A stretch of 64,000 nt of DNA. Source: an uncultured Treponema sp. GTDB lineage: Bacteria > Spirochaetota > Spirochaetia > Treponematales > Treponemataceae. The notes under the pieces were generated by a model that was given only the letters and a program-made list of their open reading frames with translations, searched no databases and was not told the DNA's origin. Where the stretch lies: NCBI GenBank assembly GCA_946615905.1, contig CAMOIE010000011.1, forward strand, positions 1 to 64,000, given 5' to 3'. Position numbers and translations under genes: made by a program. Shown here one piece after another: positions 17,255-26,047 of the stretch. The number at the start of each line of letters is the position of its first letter. Position 1 is the stretch's first letter.

Positions 17255-18379
17255 TTGAAACCATTGCTGTATTTGTTGGGGGCGGCATTCTTGCTCGCCT
17301 CGTGCCAGACGGTTGATTTGAGCGAGTCGACCGCCATTGAGAATGAGAAGCTGCCCGAAAACATCAGGAGCCTGGGCGACGAGCAGAAAGCCAACGAGTC
17401 CGAAATCGAGGAAATTCTGATTGACGAGGAGCTGAAGGAAGTTGACATCCAGAAGTCCGTGGTCTATGTCGAGAAGCCGGTCTACTATCCGATTGAAAAA
17501 CCGGAAACCCGGCCGACGGGGAAGGAAGCGGCGAGCCTTTCGCTTGAAAAGGCGATACAGGAGCCGCAGAAATTTTCGGGTGGGACGATGTTCTATGACT
17601 TCGACGAGAAATTCGTCTATGAAATCTACTGCCAGCCCTACCGCATAACCGACCTTGCTTTGGAGCCGGGCGAGATGGTCTTGGAAAATCCCTTCCTTTC
17701 GGAAAGCCAGGTCTGGGAAATGGGCGCGGGCGTTTCAAGGAAGAACGGACAGGATGTGCAGCATTTTTACCTAAAGCCCGACATCTCGGGACTCACGACA
17801 TCAATGATTGTCATCACCGACCGCCGCGTCTACCACTTCCTCCTGCGCTCATTCAAGGACTGCTACATGGCGATGGTTGAATTCGAGTACCCGAACACGA
17901 TGCCCTTCAACATAAAGACGGACGCGATGACGGAGCGGCTCAACTCAAGGACAAGCGCGTTCTCAGGCGTGAACCCAGAATTCCTCTCGTTCGACTACAA
18001 GATGAGCTACTCGATTTTCAAAAAACCGCTCTGGCTTCCAAAGCGCGTCTATGACGACGGGCGGAAAACCTACATACAGATGGACGAGAAAGTTCTGCAC
18101 ACGCAAAGCCCTGTCCTCTTCAAACACAGAAACGAGCGCATAAACTACCGCGTCGAAAAGAACCTGATTGTAATCGACGAGCTTATCGAGAAGGTGACGC
18201 TACGGCGCGGGAAGGAAAAAGTCACCATAAAAAAGAAGAACTATGTGGAGCCTAAGCCTGTGGAAGAAAGCGCGGAAGAGGCGGCGGAAATCCAAGAGGA
18301 AACGAAAAAACTTGAAGGCAAACCTGAACGCAAGGGCTACAGCCTCCACGCACAGTTTCCTGAAAAGGAAGGGGAGTGA
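17255..18379 (+). CDS. trbG: TrbG/VirB9 outer-membrane-complex lipoprotein
   Basis: A 374-aa component of the outer-membrane core complex. The start is TTG 17255 with AGGAG 6 bases upstream. The signal peptide ends in the lipobox LLASC (Cys17), so the protein looks lipidated; in the VirB system the lipoprotein is the separate VirB7. The VirB9 domain is recognisable as QPYRITDLALEPGE and SMIVITDRRVYHFLLRS. A C-terminal lobe follows and the tail is Glu/Lys-rich. trbG is followed at 3 bases by a small membrane gene. Confidence 0.88.
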   Translation: MKPLLYLLGAAFLLASCQTVDLSESTAIENEKLPENIRSLGDEQKANESEIEEILIDEELKEVDIQKSVVYVEKPVYYPIEKPETRPTGKEAASLSLEKAIQEPQKFSGGTMFYDFDEKFVYEIYCQPYRITDLALEPGEMVLENPFLSESQVWEMGAGVSRKNGQDVQHFYLKPDISGLTTSMIVITDRRVYHFLLRSFKDCYMAMVEFEYPNTMPFNIKTDAMTERLNSRTSAFSGVNPEFLSFDYKMSYSIFKKPLWLPKRVYDDGRKTYIQMDEKVLHTQSPVLFKHRNERINYRVEKNLIVIDELIEKVTLRRGKEKVTIKKKNYVEPKPVEESAEEAAEIQEETKKLEGKPERKGYSLHAQFPEKEGE

Positions 18380-18382
18380 CGC

Positions 18383-18733
18383 TTGCTTTTCAAGAAAAAC
18401 AGGAAGCCTTTCAGACTCCGCATAGACAGGAAACAGGCAGAGCGCGAGCGGAAAATCTTTGAGAGCGAACCAGAGGAAGTGAAGGCGAATTTGAAAGTCT
18501 GCAAGGTCTTCATGGTGACATTCATTCCTCTAGGTGCGGTGCTTTCATTCTTGCCGAATATTCTGACTTCGATACCCATTTTTTTTGTTTTGGCGGCAGC
18601 TTCTTCCATCGTCGTAAAACTGAAAACGCGTTCGGGCTGGAAGATGCCCCTCGTTCCCGTGGTCTGCCTTGTATTCGGATTCTTGAGTGGGCAGTTCATC
18701 CTGAAAAATTTAATCGCAACAATTTTGAGGTAA
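18383..18733 (+). CDS. small membrane protein between trbG and trbI
   Basis: A 116-aa protein from TTG 18383 (GGGGAG 6 bases upstream). The N-terminus is basic (about residues 1-40). Then come three hydrophobic stretches: FMVTFIPLGAVLSFL, SIPIFFVLAAASSIVV and PLVPVVCLVFGFLSG. It occupies the place of trbH in RP4, but TrbH is a lipoprotein and no lipobox is seen here, so I do not call it TrbH. Tight packing (3 bases on both sides) says it belongs to the channel operon. Confidence 0.65.
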   Translation: MLFKKNRKPFRLRIDRKQAERERKIFESEPEEVKANLKVCKVFMVTFIPLGAVLSFLPNILTSIPIFFVLAAASSIVVKLKTRSGWKMPLVPVVCLVFGFLSGQFILKNLIATILR

Positions 18734-18736
18734 AAA

Positions 18737-20449
18737 ATGGACGGAAAAAACAATGAGGGCGAGGAACTCGGCTCCGTTTTCGGGTCAATAATGGACTCTT
18801 CGGACAAAGGCGAGGAAGATTTGGCGGCACTCGCACTCGGAAACGGTGGGATTATGGAAGTCGAGGTTCCAGACACTTCGTATGAGGCAAGAGTGGCAGA
18901 AACCTTTGAGGACACCATTTCAGAAAACGCTGAAGGAAATCTCATAAAAACGCAAAATGAACGGAACGACGGAAAAACTGATGGTCAAGGCACGAAAGAA
19001 AGTGACACCGACAGTCACAAAACTCAAAATCAAAAACCGGAAGAAGCCTTTTCAACCGAGGAAAAGAACGCGGACGAGGTGAAGCCGTTTGTTCCGAAGA
19101 AAATGTCCGCGAAGGAGGCGATGAGCGGAAAGAAAAAGCCGCAAGTCCTGAACAAGCAGCTGATTCTTTATCTAATCGTGGGAATCTCGGCGTTTTCCAT
19201 CATTTTTGCCGTAATAGTTTTCCCACTCCTCACAAAGAAGCGGGAAAAGGCGGCGAACGAGAAGCCGATTGCAAGCGAGAACCTTGTGACGGACTACTCA
19301 AAGCTCGTCGAATCTTATGGAAAGAAAAGGAGTGGGAACGAGGCGGACGGAAATTCCAAGGAAGAGGCGAAAGAGGCAAAGAAATCCGATGAAGAAGTCC
19401 TCGATGGTCTTCCGCCAGTGAACGAGAAATACAGGCCGAAGGAAGAGAAGCAGAGCCAGCTGGCTTACTATGCATCTACTCCAGCCTATTCATACGAAGT
19501 TCCCGACACGAGAAGCGACTCATTGCAGTCGAAGACCATAAACGGAATAAAAGGAATCACCTCGACACAGAAAAACTACATGACCCCCGACTCATACGCG
19601 CCCGGAATGGGAAACACGCAGAGCACGGGCACGGCTTCCGGCGGAATCTCATACCTTACAGGCAGCGAAAGCGACTCTGCAAATCCCTACGCGAAGTTCG
19701 GGCTTCCCGCGGACAGGAACGCATACGCGAGCCAACTTTTAAACCAGTACAACCAGACCAACAACTCCTACGCACAGCAGAACGACCAGAGCGGGAAAAA
19801 TTCCTTCTACAACCAGAACAGGGGCAACGTTTCGGGACAGTGGCTTCCCCTGAACTCGATATGGCAGGGAACGATTTTCGATGTGACGCTCACAAGCGAC
19901 ATCTGCACGGACTTGCCGGGCGAATGCACGGCGGTCGTCACGAAGAATGTCTATTCAAGCCAGGACGGGCGCTACCTTCTCATCCCGCAGAACTCGAAGC
20001 TGCTTGGCTCTTACAACTCCTCCATTTCCTATTCGCAAAGCCGCGTCCAGGTGGGATGGCACACGCTCATCCGGCCGGACGGCTACATGGTGAACATCGG
20101 AAACTTCAACGCGACCGACACGAAGGGAGCGTCCGGCCTGAAAGGGGCGATAAACGACCATCCCTTCGCCTACCTGAAGGCAATCGTGCTTATGAGCGCG
20201 GTGAACATCGTGAATTCGGAGCTACAGGCGACGGCGGCAACATCTTCCAACGAGTACGTGCAGAATGTGATGGCTAACTCCCAGGAAGTCGCGACGACGC
20301 TCGGCTCCAAGCTGATTGACCGTGCGATGGACGTGCAGCCAACCATCACGATCAATGCGGGGACGAACATCAACATCGTGGCGAATACGACGCTTGAACT
20401 CCCGCCGCTCGAACCTTGGGCAGTGAGCGAACCCTACCACAAAAAATAA
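18737..20449 (+). CDS. trbI: TrbI/VirB10 channel protein
   Basis: Spans inner and outer membranes and senses ATP use by the channel. The N-terminus is long, acidic and cytoplasmic (1-138). A membrane helix lies at about 142-165 (LILYLIVGISAFSIIFAVIV), followed by a Gln/Asn/Ser-rich periplasmic linker. The conserved C-terminal barrel domain (about 370-560) contains IWQGTIFDVTLTSDI, GRYLLIPQNSKLLGSY and RVQVGWHTLIRPDG. The 570-aa length is slightly above average because of the N-terminal extension. It is the last core T4SS gene; the two giant lipoproteins follow at 22 bases. Confidence 0.93.
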   Translation: MDGKNNEGEELGSVFGSIMDSSDKGEEDLAALALGNGGIMEVEVPDTSYEARVAETFEDTISENAEGNLIKTQNERNDGKTDGQGTKESDTDSHKTQNQKPEEAFSTEEKNADEVKPFVPKKMSAKEAMSGKKKPQVLNKQLILYLIVGISAFSIIFAVIVFPLLTKKREKAANEKPIASENLVTDYSKLVESYGKKRSGNEADGNSKEEAKEAKKSDEEVLDGLPPVNEKYRPKEEKQSQLAYYASTPAYSYEVPDTRSDSLQSKTINGIKGITSTQKNYMTPDSYAPGMGNTQSTGTASGGISYLTGSESDSANPYAKFGLPADRNAYASQLLNQYNQTNNSYAQQNDQSGKNSFYNQNRGNVSGQWLPLNSIWQGTIFDVTLTSDICTDLPGECTAVVTKNVYSSQDGRYLLIPQNSKLLGSYNSSISYSQSRVQVGWHTLIRPDGYMVNIGNFNATDTKGASGLKGAINDHPFAYLKAIVLMSAVNIVNSELQATAATSSNEYVQNVMANSQEVATTLGSKLIDRAMDVQPTITINAGTNINIVANTTLELPPLEPWAVSEPYHKK

Positions 20450-20471
20450 ACGCCAGAAAACAGGAGAACCT

Positions 20472-23400
20472 ATGAAAAAATCAACGAAAATACTTCTTTT
20501 AATCCCGCCGACAATCGCGCTTCTTATTGCATCGCTCGTCTTTGAAGGCTGCTCCTTCCTCGTGGACAAGGGCGAAAGCGAGCGGGAGGAGGCGAGCGTA
20601 ACGGCCATCTCATTCGCACGTCAGAGCCTTACCGTGCAGAACGGCGGGAACGACTACCTTAAATACTCTGTGACACCTTCCTCAATCCAGAACACGACCA
20701 GCGTCTCGTGGAGCTACGACAAGGACATAATCTCGATTGATGCTGACAGGTACGGAGTCGTGGTCACGGGAAAGAAGTCGGGGCAGACCTACCTGAAGGC
20801 CACCGCGAACGGAATCACGGCGACCTGCCTTGTTACCGTTGAGGGAAATCCCGACATCTACGAGGGCGATCCTTACATCTACTCGAATTTTTCGGTGGTG
20901 GAGCTTACGCCCGGCTCCAGTTCGACCGTCTCAGCCTCGTTGTACGGCGGTACGGCTTCCGACCTTGAGGATTTTTCATGGGAGATAAACGACCCGTCAA
21001 TCGCGGACATCAGTTTCGCTCGCGGGTCATGCGTTGTCACGGCGAAAAAGACGGGAAGCACACAGATTAGGGCGAGCCATCCGAAGGCTGAATACGATTA
21101 CAGCATGGTTCTCTTTGTCTATTCGGACAGCGTAAGCGAGAGCTACATCACCACGAGGGAGAACGTCATCGTCATAAATAAGAGCGAGATTTCCTCACGG
21201 ACAGTGATATTCAAGGTGAAGAACCCGGTTTCTGAGAATTACCAGCCGGGCTTTTCATACGAAATTCTTTCTTCCGACGGAAAGGAAGGCTGCTGTTCGG
21301 TTATGGGGAACGGCAACACGGCGGTCATTACTCCCGAAAGGAACGGCATTTCCGTTCTCCGTGTGGGCCACGAGAACTGCCGCTATCCGCTTGACGTGCT
21401 TGTGAAGGTGACGACGGCAGTCCAGAACGTCTACATCGTTCCATCGGCGACAACCCTGCTCGTGACAGGCTCGGAGGAAACTTACAGCATTTACGCAGAC
21501 ATCGAGGGAACGGACAGGTTCGTGAATCCCGACGGTTTTGAGTGGACTCTTTTTGACGAGGCGGGAAATGAGATAACGGAAACCGACAAGATGGACTTTT
21601 CCGCAAACGGAAACCAGTTCTCAGTGACCGGAAAGAAAAACGGTGCGTTCAAGGTAAAGGTGAGCCATGAGCTTTCCGAATACTCGCGGACGGTGCTGAT
21701 AATCCTTCGCGGTCAGGCGGGGAGCACCGTCGATTCGTCAATGTACATCACTACGACCGCAAACTACGTCAAGACGAAAGTCGGCGCGGACACCACGGAG
21801 ATTTCAGTCCAGTTGATGGGCGGTATGACTGGCGACGAGAACGATTTGGTCTGGACGATAGATAACGGCGAGGACAACGACATCTGCCGGATTGTCACCC
21901 CCACTGGGAAAATAAATTCGCGCTCTGCGGGAAGCATAACGAGCGGAAACCTTTATGTGACCCCTCTGAAGGCGGGAACTGCTACAGTTTCTGTCTCCCA
22001 TCCGAAAATCCTTTACTCGACCGACATAGTGATAAAAGTCCTCTCGGAATATGCCGTTCTGGAAGAGCCTGTTTACATAAACGCCGATTTATCGCTCGTG
22101 AAAATGCTGAACGGAAGCACAAGGGAAGTCTCCGTGAGCCTTTCGGGAAACGCGGCCACCGGCGATGAGAACGGAATCCTCTGGAAAAGCGATGACGAGT
22201 CAGCCCTAAAAATCAGCCCGATGACAGGCCCCGTGGTTCAGCTCTCGGCAAGCGGAAGCGGGCAGCATCAGACCTATGTGAAGGTCTCTCACGATAAGGC
22301 GCTTTCCGAAAAGAAAATCCTCGTGCTTTCCGCCGACAGCGAGGAAGAACTTGCGGCAATGAAGTTTTTTTTTGCCGAGACCACCTATTTCAGGATAAAC
22401 GAGAACTCGGCTTGCCCCCTTTCGCTGGAGCAGTTCGGCCTGGAAGACAGCGACATCGCGAACATCAAATGGACTTCCTCCGATGAAAAAATCTGCGTCC
22501 CAAGCCCCGGCAGGGGAAGCCTGAAAACTACGGTGGCGGGGATTTCTTCGGGTCGGGCGACAGTCACGGCAAGCCTTGCGGGGTGCGAGTCTTGCGCCTT
22601 CAACGTCACCGTTCTGCCGGAAGGGGAGGAAATCGGAATCATAAGCTCTAAGTACCTCACTTCGGACAAGAACGCGGTCGTCATTCAGAGCGTGGGCGGC
22701 ACGGCGGGCCTTAAAGTTTCGGGCGTGAACATCTCGGAAAGCGACATGGCGCGGACTTTCTGGAAAAGCGAGGATTCCTCCGTCGCGTCCGTCACGGGAA
22801 ACGGCGAGTCTGCCGTAGTTACTGCTGAAAAGGAAGGTCGCACAAGAATCAAAGTCTCCAACCCTGAGAGCGAAAACGAAATCTTCATAGACGTGAAGGT
22901 TGGCTCATTGTTCGAGTGGGCGGACGACTTCTATGTCTACATAACGACGGAAAGCGACACGCTTACGCTCGTAAAGGGCGAGACAAAAACAATTGGTGCC
23001 GCGTTGGAAAATTCTTCGGCGAAAAACGGATTCAGCTGGAAAGTGAGCGGAAAGGGCGGAATCATCGAGACGACAGGAACCAGCGACGGAACTTGCTTCA
23101 TCGAGGCGGTCGAAGCCGGAATGACGGAACTGACCGTAAGGAATCCGAATGCCGATTTTGACAAGACAATCCTCGTTGCCGTGGCGAATTCCCCCGAAGA
23201 ACTTGCCGCGATGCGCTACCTCACCACAAGCCAGAATGTCGTAACGCTGGGCGAGACATACAGTGAGACCGTAAGCGTTTCGATTAAGAACGCCGACAGG
23301 GAAATCCTTGACGGCTACCACTGGCTTTCTTCAGACTCGCGGATTCTGAGCGTCGTTTCAAGCGGAAGCACTGCGGTTTTCTACGCTCTGAAGCAGGGGA

Positions 23401-26036
23401 GCGCAAAAGTGACCGTCACGAACGACTGGTGCGACTATCCGCTTGAGATAATCGCGAACGTGGTTGACCCGGTTCTTGCCGCCGCGAATCCCTACATCGC
23501 CTGTCAGAACATCGTCACGCTGAAAGTCGGGGAGGACGCGCGGACGCTCACCGCGGACTTGGTGGGCGGCACGGAGAGCGACTTCAGGAACTTCACATGG
23601 CACTGTCAGGACCCAAGCATAGCGGCCCTTTATTCCAGCAACGAGACGGCACAGGTCAAGGCTCTGAAAGAGGGCGTGACCCAGATTGTGATTTCCCATC
23701 CGAAGGCTGGCGGCGTTGACAGGACTGTGCTTGTAATCTGCGAACCTAAGACAGTTACTAACTGCTACATCACCGTGCCGGAGAGCATAATCAAGATGTC
23801 TCCGTCAGACGGCTCCAAGACAATCACCGCGAACCTCATTAACGGAAGCGCGGAGGATGCCTACAACTTCAAGTGGTGGGCGGACTCCTACGACATAATC
23901 GACATGAACTACACGGGCGAGTCATGCGTCATAACTCCTGTCGCGACGGGAACGACCACGCTGCACTGCTCGCACCCGAAGGCAGCCTACCAGAAGGACA
24001 TAATCCTTTATGTCTCGCAATATTCGGAGCTTGCCTTTGAGACCGACTCAATTCAGGTGACGGCGGGAAGCCAGACTTTCGTCAAGATGGAAGTTCCAGC
24101 GACAAACATAAAGACGAAGGTCGTCTATTCCGTGAAGAAAACCGACGGAACGAGTGCGCAGGGCCTTTTAACCGTGAGCGGAACTGATTCTGTCTGCATA
24201 CTGAATCCTGTTTTAGAAGGAACCTGCTTCGTTCAGGCTGACTTGGTCGCCTCCGCTTCGGGAATCGTCCAGGCGACGGCACAGCTTCTTGTGAACATAG
24301 AAAAGTCATCGTCTGACGTTACCTACATAAGCTATTCGGGAAGCACGATAATCACGCTCGAAAAAGGCGAGGCCGTGACCTTGAAGGCGGGTCTTTCCGG
24401 AGCGGACGCAAAGACCGGCGACGAGAAATACCTCAAATGGAAGTCTTCGGAAACAGGGAAGGCAAGCCCCGCCTTCTCGCTTTCACCGTCACCGAGCGAT
24501 TCCGGAATTACGATGAACGATGAGGTTCAGATTAAGGGCATGACGGCGGGAACTGAGGCGACCCTTACGGTTACGCACTCAAAGGCGCAAAGTCCACTTG
24601 TTCTGTACGTCATCGTGCCGGGCGAGAACACGGCGAACATACTACTTGACCGCACGGCGATGAACCTGATAGAGGGCGACGGGGCGCAGTCGATAACCGC
24701 CTCAATCACGAACGCCCGCGAGGGTGACTACGACGGACTTGTCTGGACTGTCCAACAGGACGAGTTGAATCCTACAGTCAAACTGAGTGGCGAGGGGAAG
24801 AAAATATCAGTTCTTCCAAAGCACGAAGGAACTGCACTTATAACCGCGACAGTGCCATCTTCAAAAAGAACGGCGACCTGTACCGTCACCGTGGAGCCGC
24901 CTAAGCAGATAATTCTGGACAGAAGCACGGTCTCATGCTATCCGGGGGAGAAATTCACCGTAACCTACACGGTTTCACCCTCAGACGAACTTTCGACCGT
25001 CACCTGGACTACGAGCGACAAGAGCATAGTAGGCTGGACTGCTCCTGTGATTTCGGACGGAAAGGCGACAATTACATTCTTCGGAAAAACCACCGAGGGA
25101 GCCGTCACAATAACGGGAACTACAAAATCGAAGGCAAAGGCATCCATAAATGTGGTGAACGAGTGGGGGAACACGCTTTCGCTCTCAAAGTCCTTGATAA
25201 AGACTATACCAGTCTACAAGAATGACGGAACTTTCGACGTTGATTTTGAGCTGAAGCCTGCCTGTGCGGAACTCCACGTTACGGGAAGCCAGTTCGGGAC
25301 GGCAAGCCAGCTGAAACTCAAATCGGGAACTTACTCAAGCTACGACCAGGGAAAGAGCCTTTATGTCATAAAAAGCGAGAAATTCACCAAGGTTGATCCG
25401 GACACGGGAACCGCCTACGGCACGATTCACTTTGAGCCGGTGAAGGAATCCAATTCCCCCGTGGTCGTGTCGGCATACAATCCCGTGAGCGTGGACGGAA
25501 GCGACCCAATCGGTGTTTTCCAGTCTCGTGAGATTCAGATGAGCGTCTATTACTCCGCACAGGATTTCACGCTTTCCGATTTCTCAACGACAGGGAAATA
25601 CTCGGCGTTTGATTCCTCCACGAAGATTCTGACGGTCGGCGACGGCGAAAAAGTCACGTTCAAATGTACCGACCAGAACGCCAATTCTTCCCCGACCGTA
25701 ACGAACGTTGAATTCCGCTGGAACAGCGAGAACTTGAAGAAAATCTACGTTACCGGCGACTCGGCAAAGGCGGAGATGCTGGAGCTTGAAAAGTCCGGAA
25801 CGAACTCATCGGGCTGGAGCCTGAAACTCTCGAAGGACTTCAACAGGACAAACGGCTTTTACAAGGCGAACAAGAACGATTCGGGCGACATCGTGAACAA
25901 CCAGAACAACAGGACGCGCATGGAACACATCTATGCGGGAAACCTGACCATCTATTACGACTGCGCTTACTCAAGGGGCAGGACCTACGTGATTCCAGTC
26001 TACCTGGACATCCGTAACTGCGCCTGCAACTACTAG
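20472..26036 (+). CDS. giant Ig-like-repeat surface lipoprotein, 1854 aa
   Basis: A signal peptide with lipobox FEGC (Cys27) predicts lipid anchoring. The rest is about 15-16 tandem Ig-like (BIG2-type) repeats of ~90-110 residues. Each has an entry such as YITT..N.V.L..G, a central W..S/D..I, and an exit such as VSHPKA.Y...ILV.V. The C-terminus is different and ends in NCACNY. Probably a fibrous surface adhesin. Large Ig-like proteins carried by IncHI plasmids are known to be required for their conjugation, so a role in mating-pair contact is reasonable. It is co-directional with trbI and has a paralogue 11 bases downstream. Function is inferred from architecture and context only. Confidence 0.8.
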   Translation: MKKSTKILLLIPPTIALLIASLVFEGCSFLVDKGESEREEASVTAISFARQSLTVQNGGNDYLKYSVTPSSIQNTTSVSWSYDKDIISIDADRYGVVVTGKKSGQTYLKATANGITATCLVTVEGNPDIYEGDPYIYSNFSVVELTPGSSSTVSASLYGGTASDLEDFSWEINDPSIADISFARGSCVVTAKKTGSTQIRASHPKAEYDYSMVLFVYSDSVSESYITTRENVIVINKSEISSRTVIFKVKNPVSENYQPGFSYEILSSDGKEGCCSVMGNGNTAVITPERNGISVLRVGHENCRYPLDVLVKVTTAVQNVYIVPSATTLLVTGSEETYSIYADIEGTDRFVNPDGFEWTLFDEAGNEITETDKMDFSANGNQFSVTGKKNGAFKVKVSHELSEYSRTVLIILRGQAGSTVDSSMYITTTANYVKTKVGADTTEISVQLMGGMTGDENDLVWTIDNGEDNDICRIVTPTGKINSRSAGSITSGNLYVTPLKAGTATVSVSHPKILYSTDIVIKVLSEYAVLEEPVYINADLSLVKMLNGSTREVSVSLSGNAATGDENGILWKSDDESALKISPMTGPVVQLSASGSGQHQTYVKVSHDKALSEKKILVLSADSEEELAAMKFFFAETTYFRINENSACPLSLEQFGLEDSDIANIKWTSSDEKICVPSPGRGSLKTTVAGISSGRATVTASLAGCESCAFNVTVLPEGEEIGIISSKYLTSDKNAVVIQSVGGTAGLKVSGVNISESDMARTFWKSEDSSVASVTGNGESAVVTAEKEGRTRIKVSNPESENEIFIDVKVGSLFEWADDFYVYITTESDTLTLVKGETKTIGAALENSSAKNGFSWKVSGKGGIIETTGTSDGTCFIEAVEAGMTELTVRNPNADFDKTILVAVANSPEELAAMRYLTTSQNVVTLGETYSETVSVSIKNADREILDGYHWLSSDSRILSVVSSGSTAVFYALKQGSAKVTVTNDWCDYPLEIIANVVDPVLAAANPYIACQNIVTLKVGEDARTLTADLVGGTESDFRNFTWHCQDPSIAALYSSNETAQVKALKEGVTQIVISHPKAGGVDRTVLVICEPKTVTNCYITVPESIIKMSPSDGSKTITANLINGSAEDAYNFKWWADSYDIIDMNYTGESCVITPVATGTTTLHCSHPKAAYQKDIILYVSQYSELAFETDSIQVTAGSQTFVKMEVPATNIKTKVVYSVKKTDGTSAQGLLTVSGTDSVCILNPVLEGTCFVQADLVASASGIVQATAQLLVNIEKSSSDVTYISYSGSTIITLEKGEAVTLKAGLSGADAKTGDEKYLKWKSSETGKASPAFSLSPSPSDSGITMNDEVQIKGMTAGTEATLTVTHSKAQSPLVLYVIVPGENTANILLDRTAMNLIEGDGAQSITASITNAREGDYDGLVWTVQQDELNPTVKLSGEGKKISVLPKHEGTALITATVPSSKRTATCTVTVEPPKQIILDRSTVSCYPGEKFTVTYTVSPSDELSTVTWTTSDKSIVGWTAPVISDGKATITFFGKTTEGAVTITGTTKSKAKASINVVNEWGNTLSLSKSLIKTIPVYKNDGTFDVDFELKPACAELHVTGSQFGTASQLKLKSGTYSSYDQGKSLYVIKSEKFTKVDPDTGTAYGTIHFEPVKESNSPVVVSAYNPVSVDGSDPIGVFQSREIQMSVYYSAQDFTLSDFSTTGKYSAFDSSTKILTVGDGEKVTFKCTDQNANSSPTVTNVEFRWNSENLKKIYVTGDSAKAEMLELEKSGTNSSGWSLKLSKDFNRTNGFYKANKNDSGDIVNNQNNRTRMEHIYAGNLTIYYDCAYSRGRTYVIPVYLDIRNCACNY

Positions 26037-26047
26037 CGGAGGGGAAA

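Noticed and set aside
18383-18733. Calling this gene trbH.
   Set aside because: TrbH is a lipoprotein; this protein has no lipobox and has three membrane segments.
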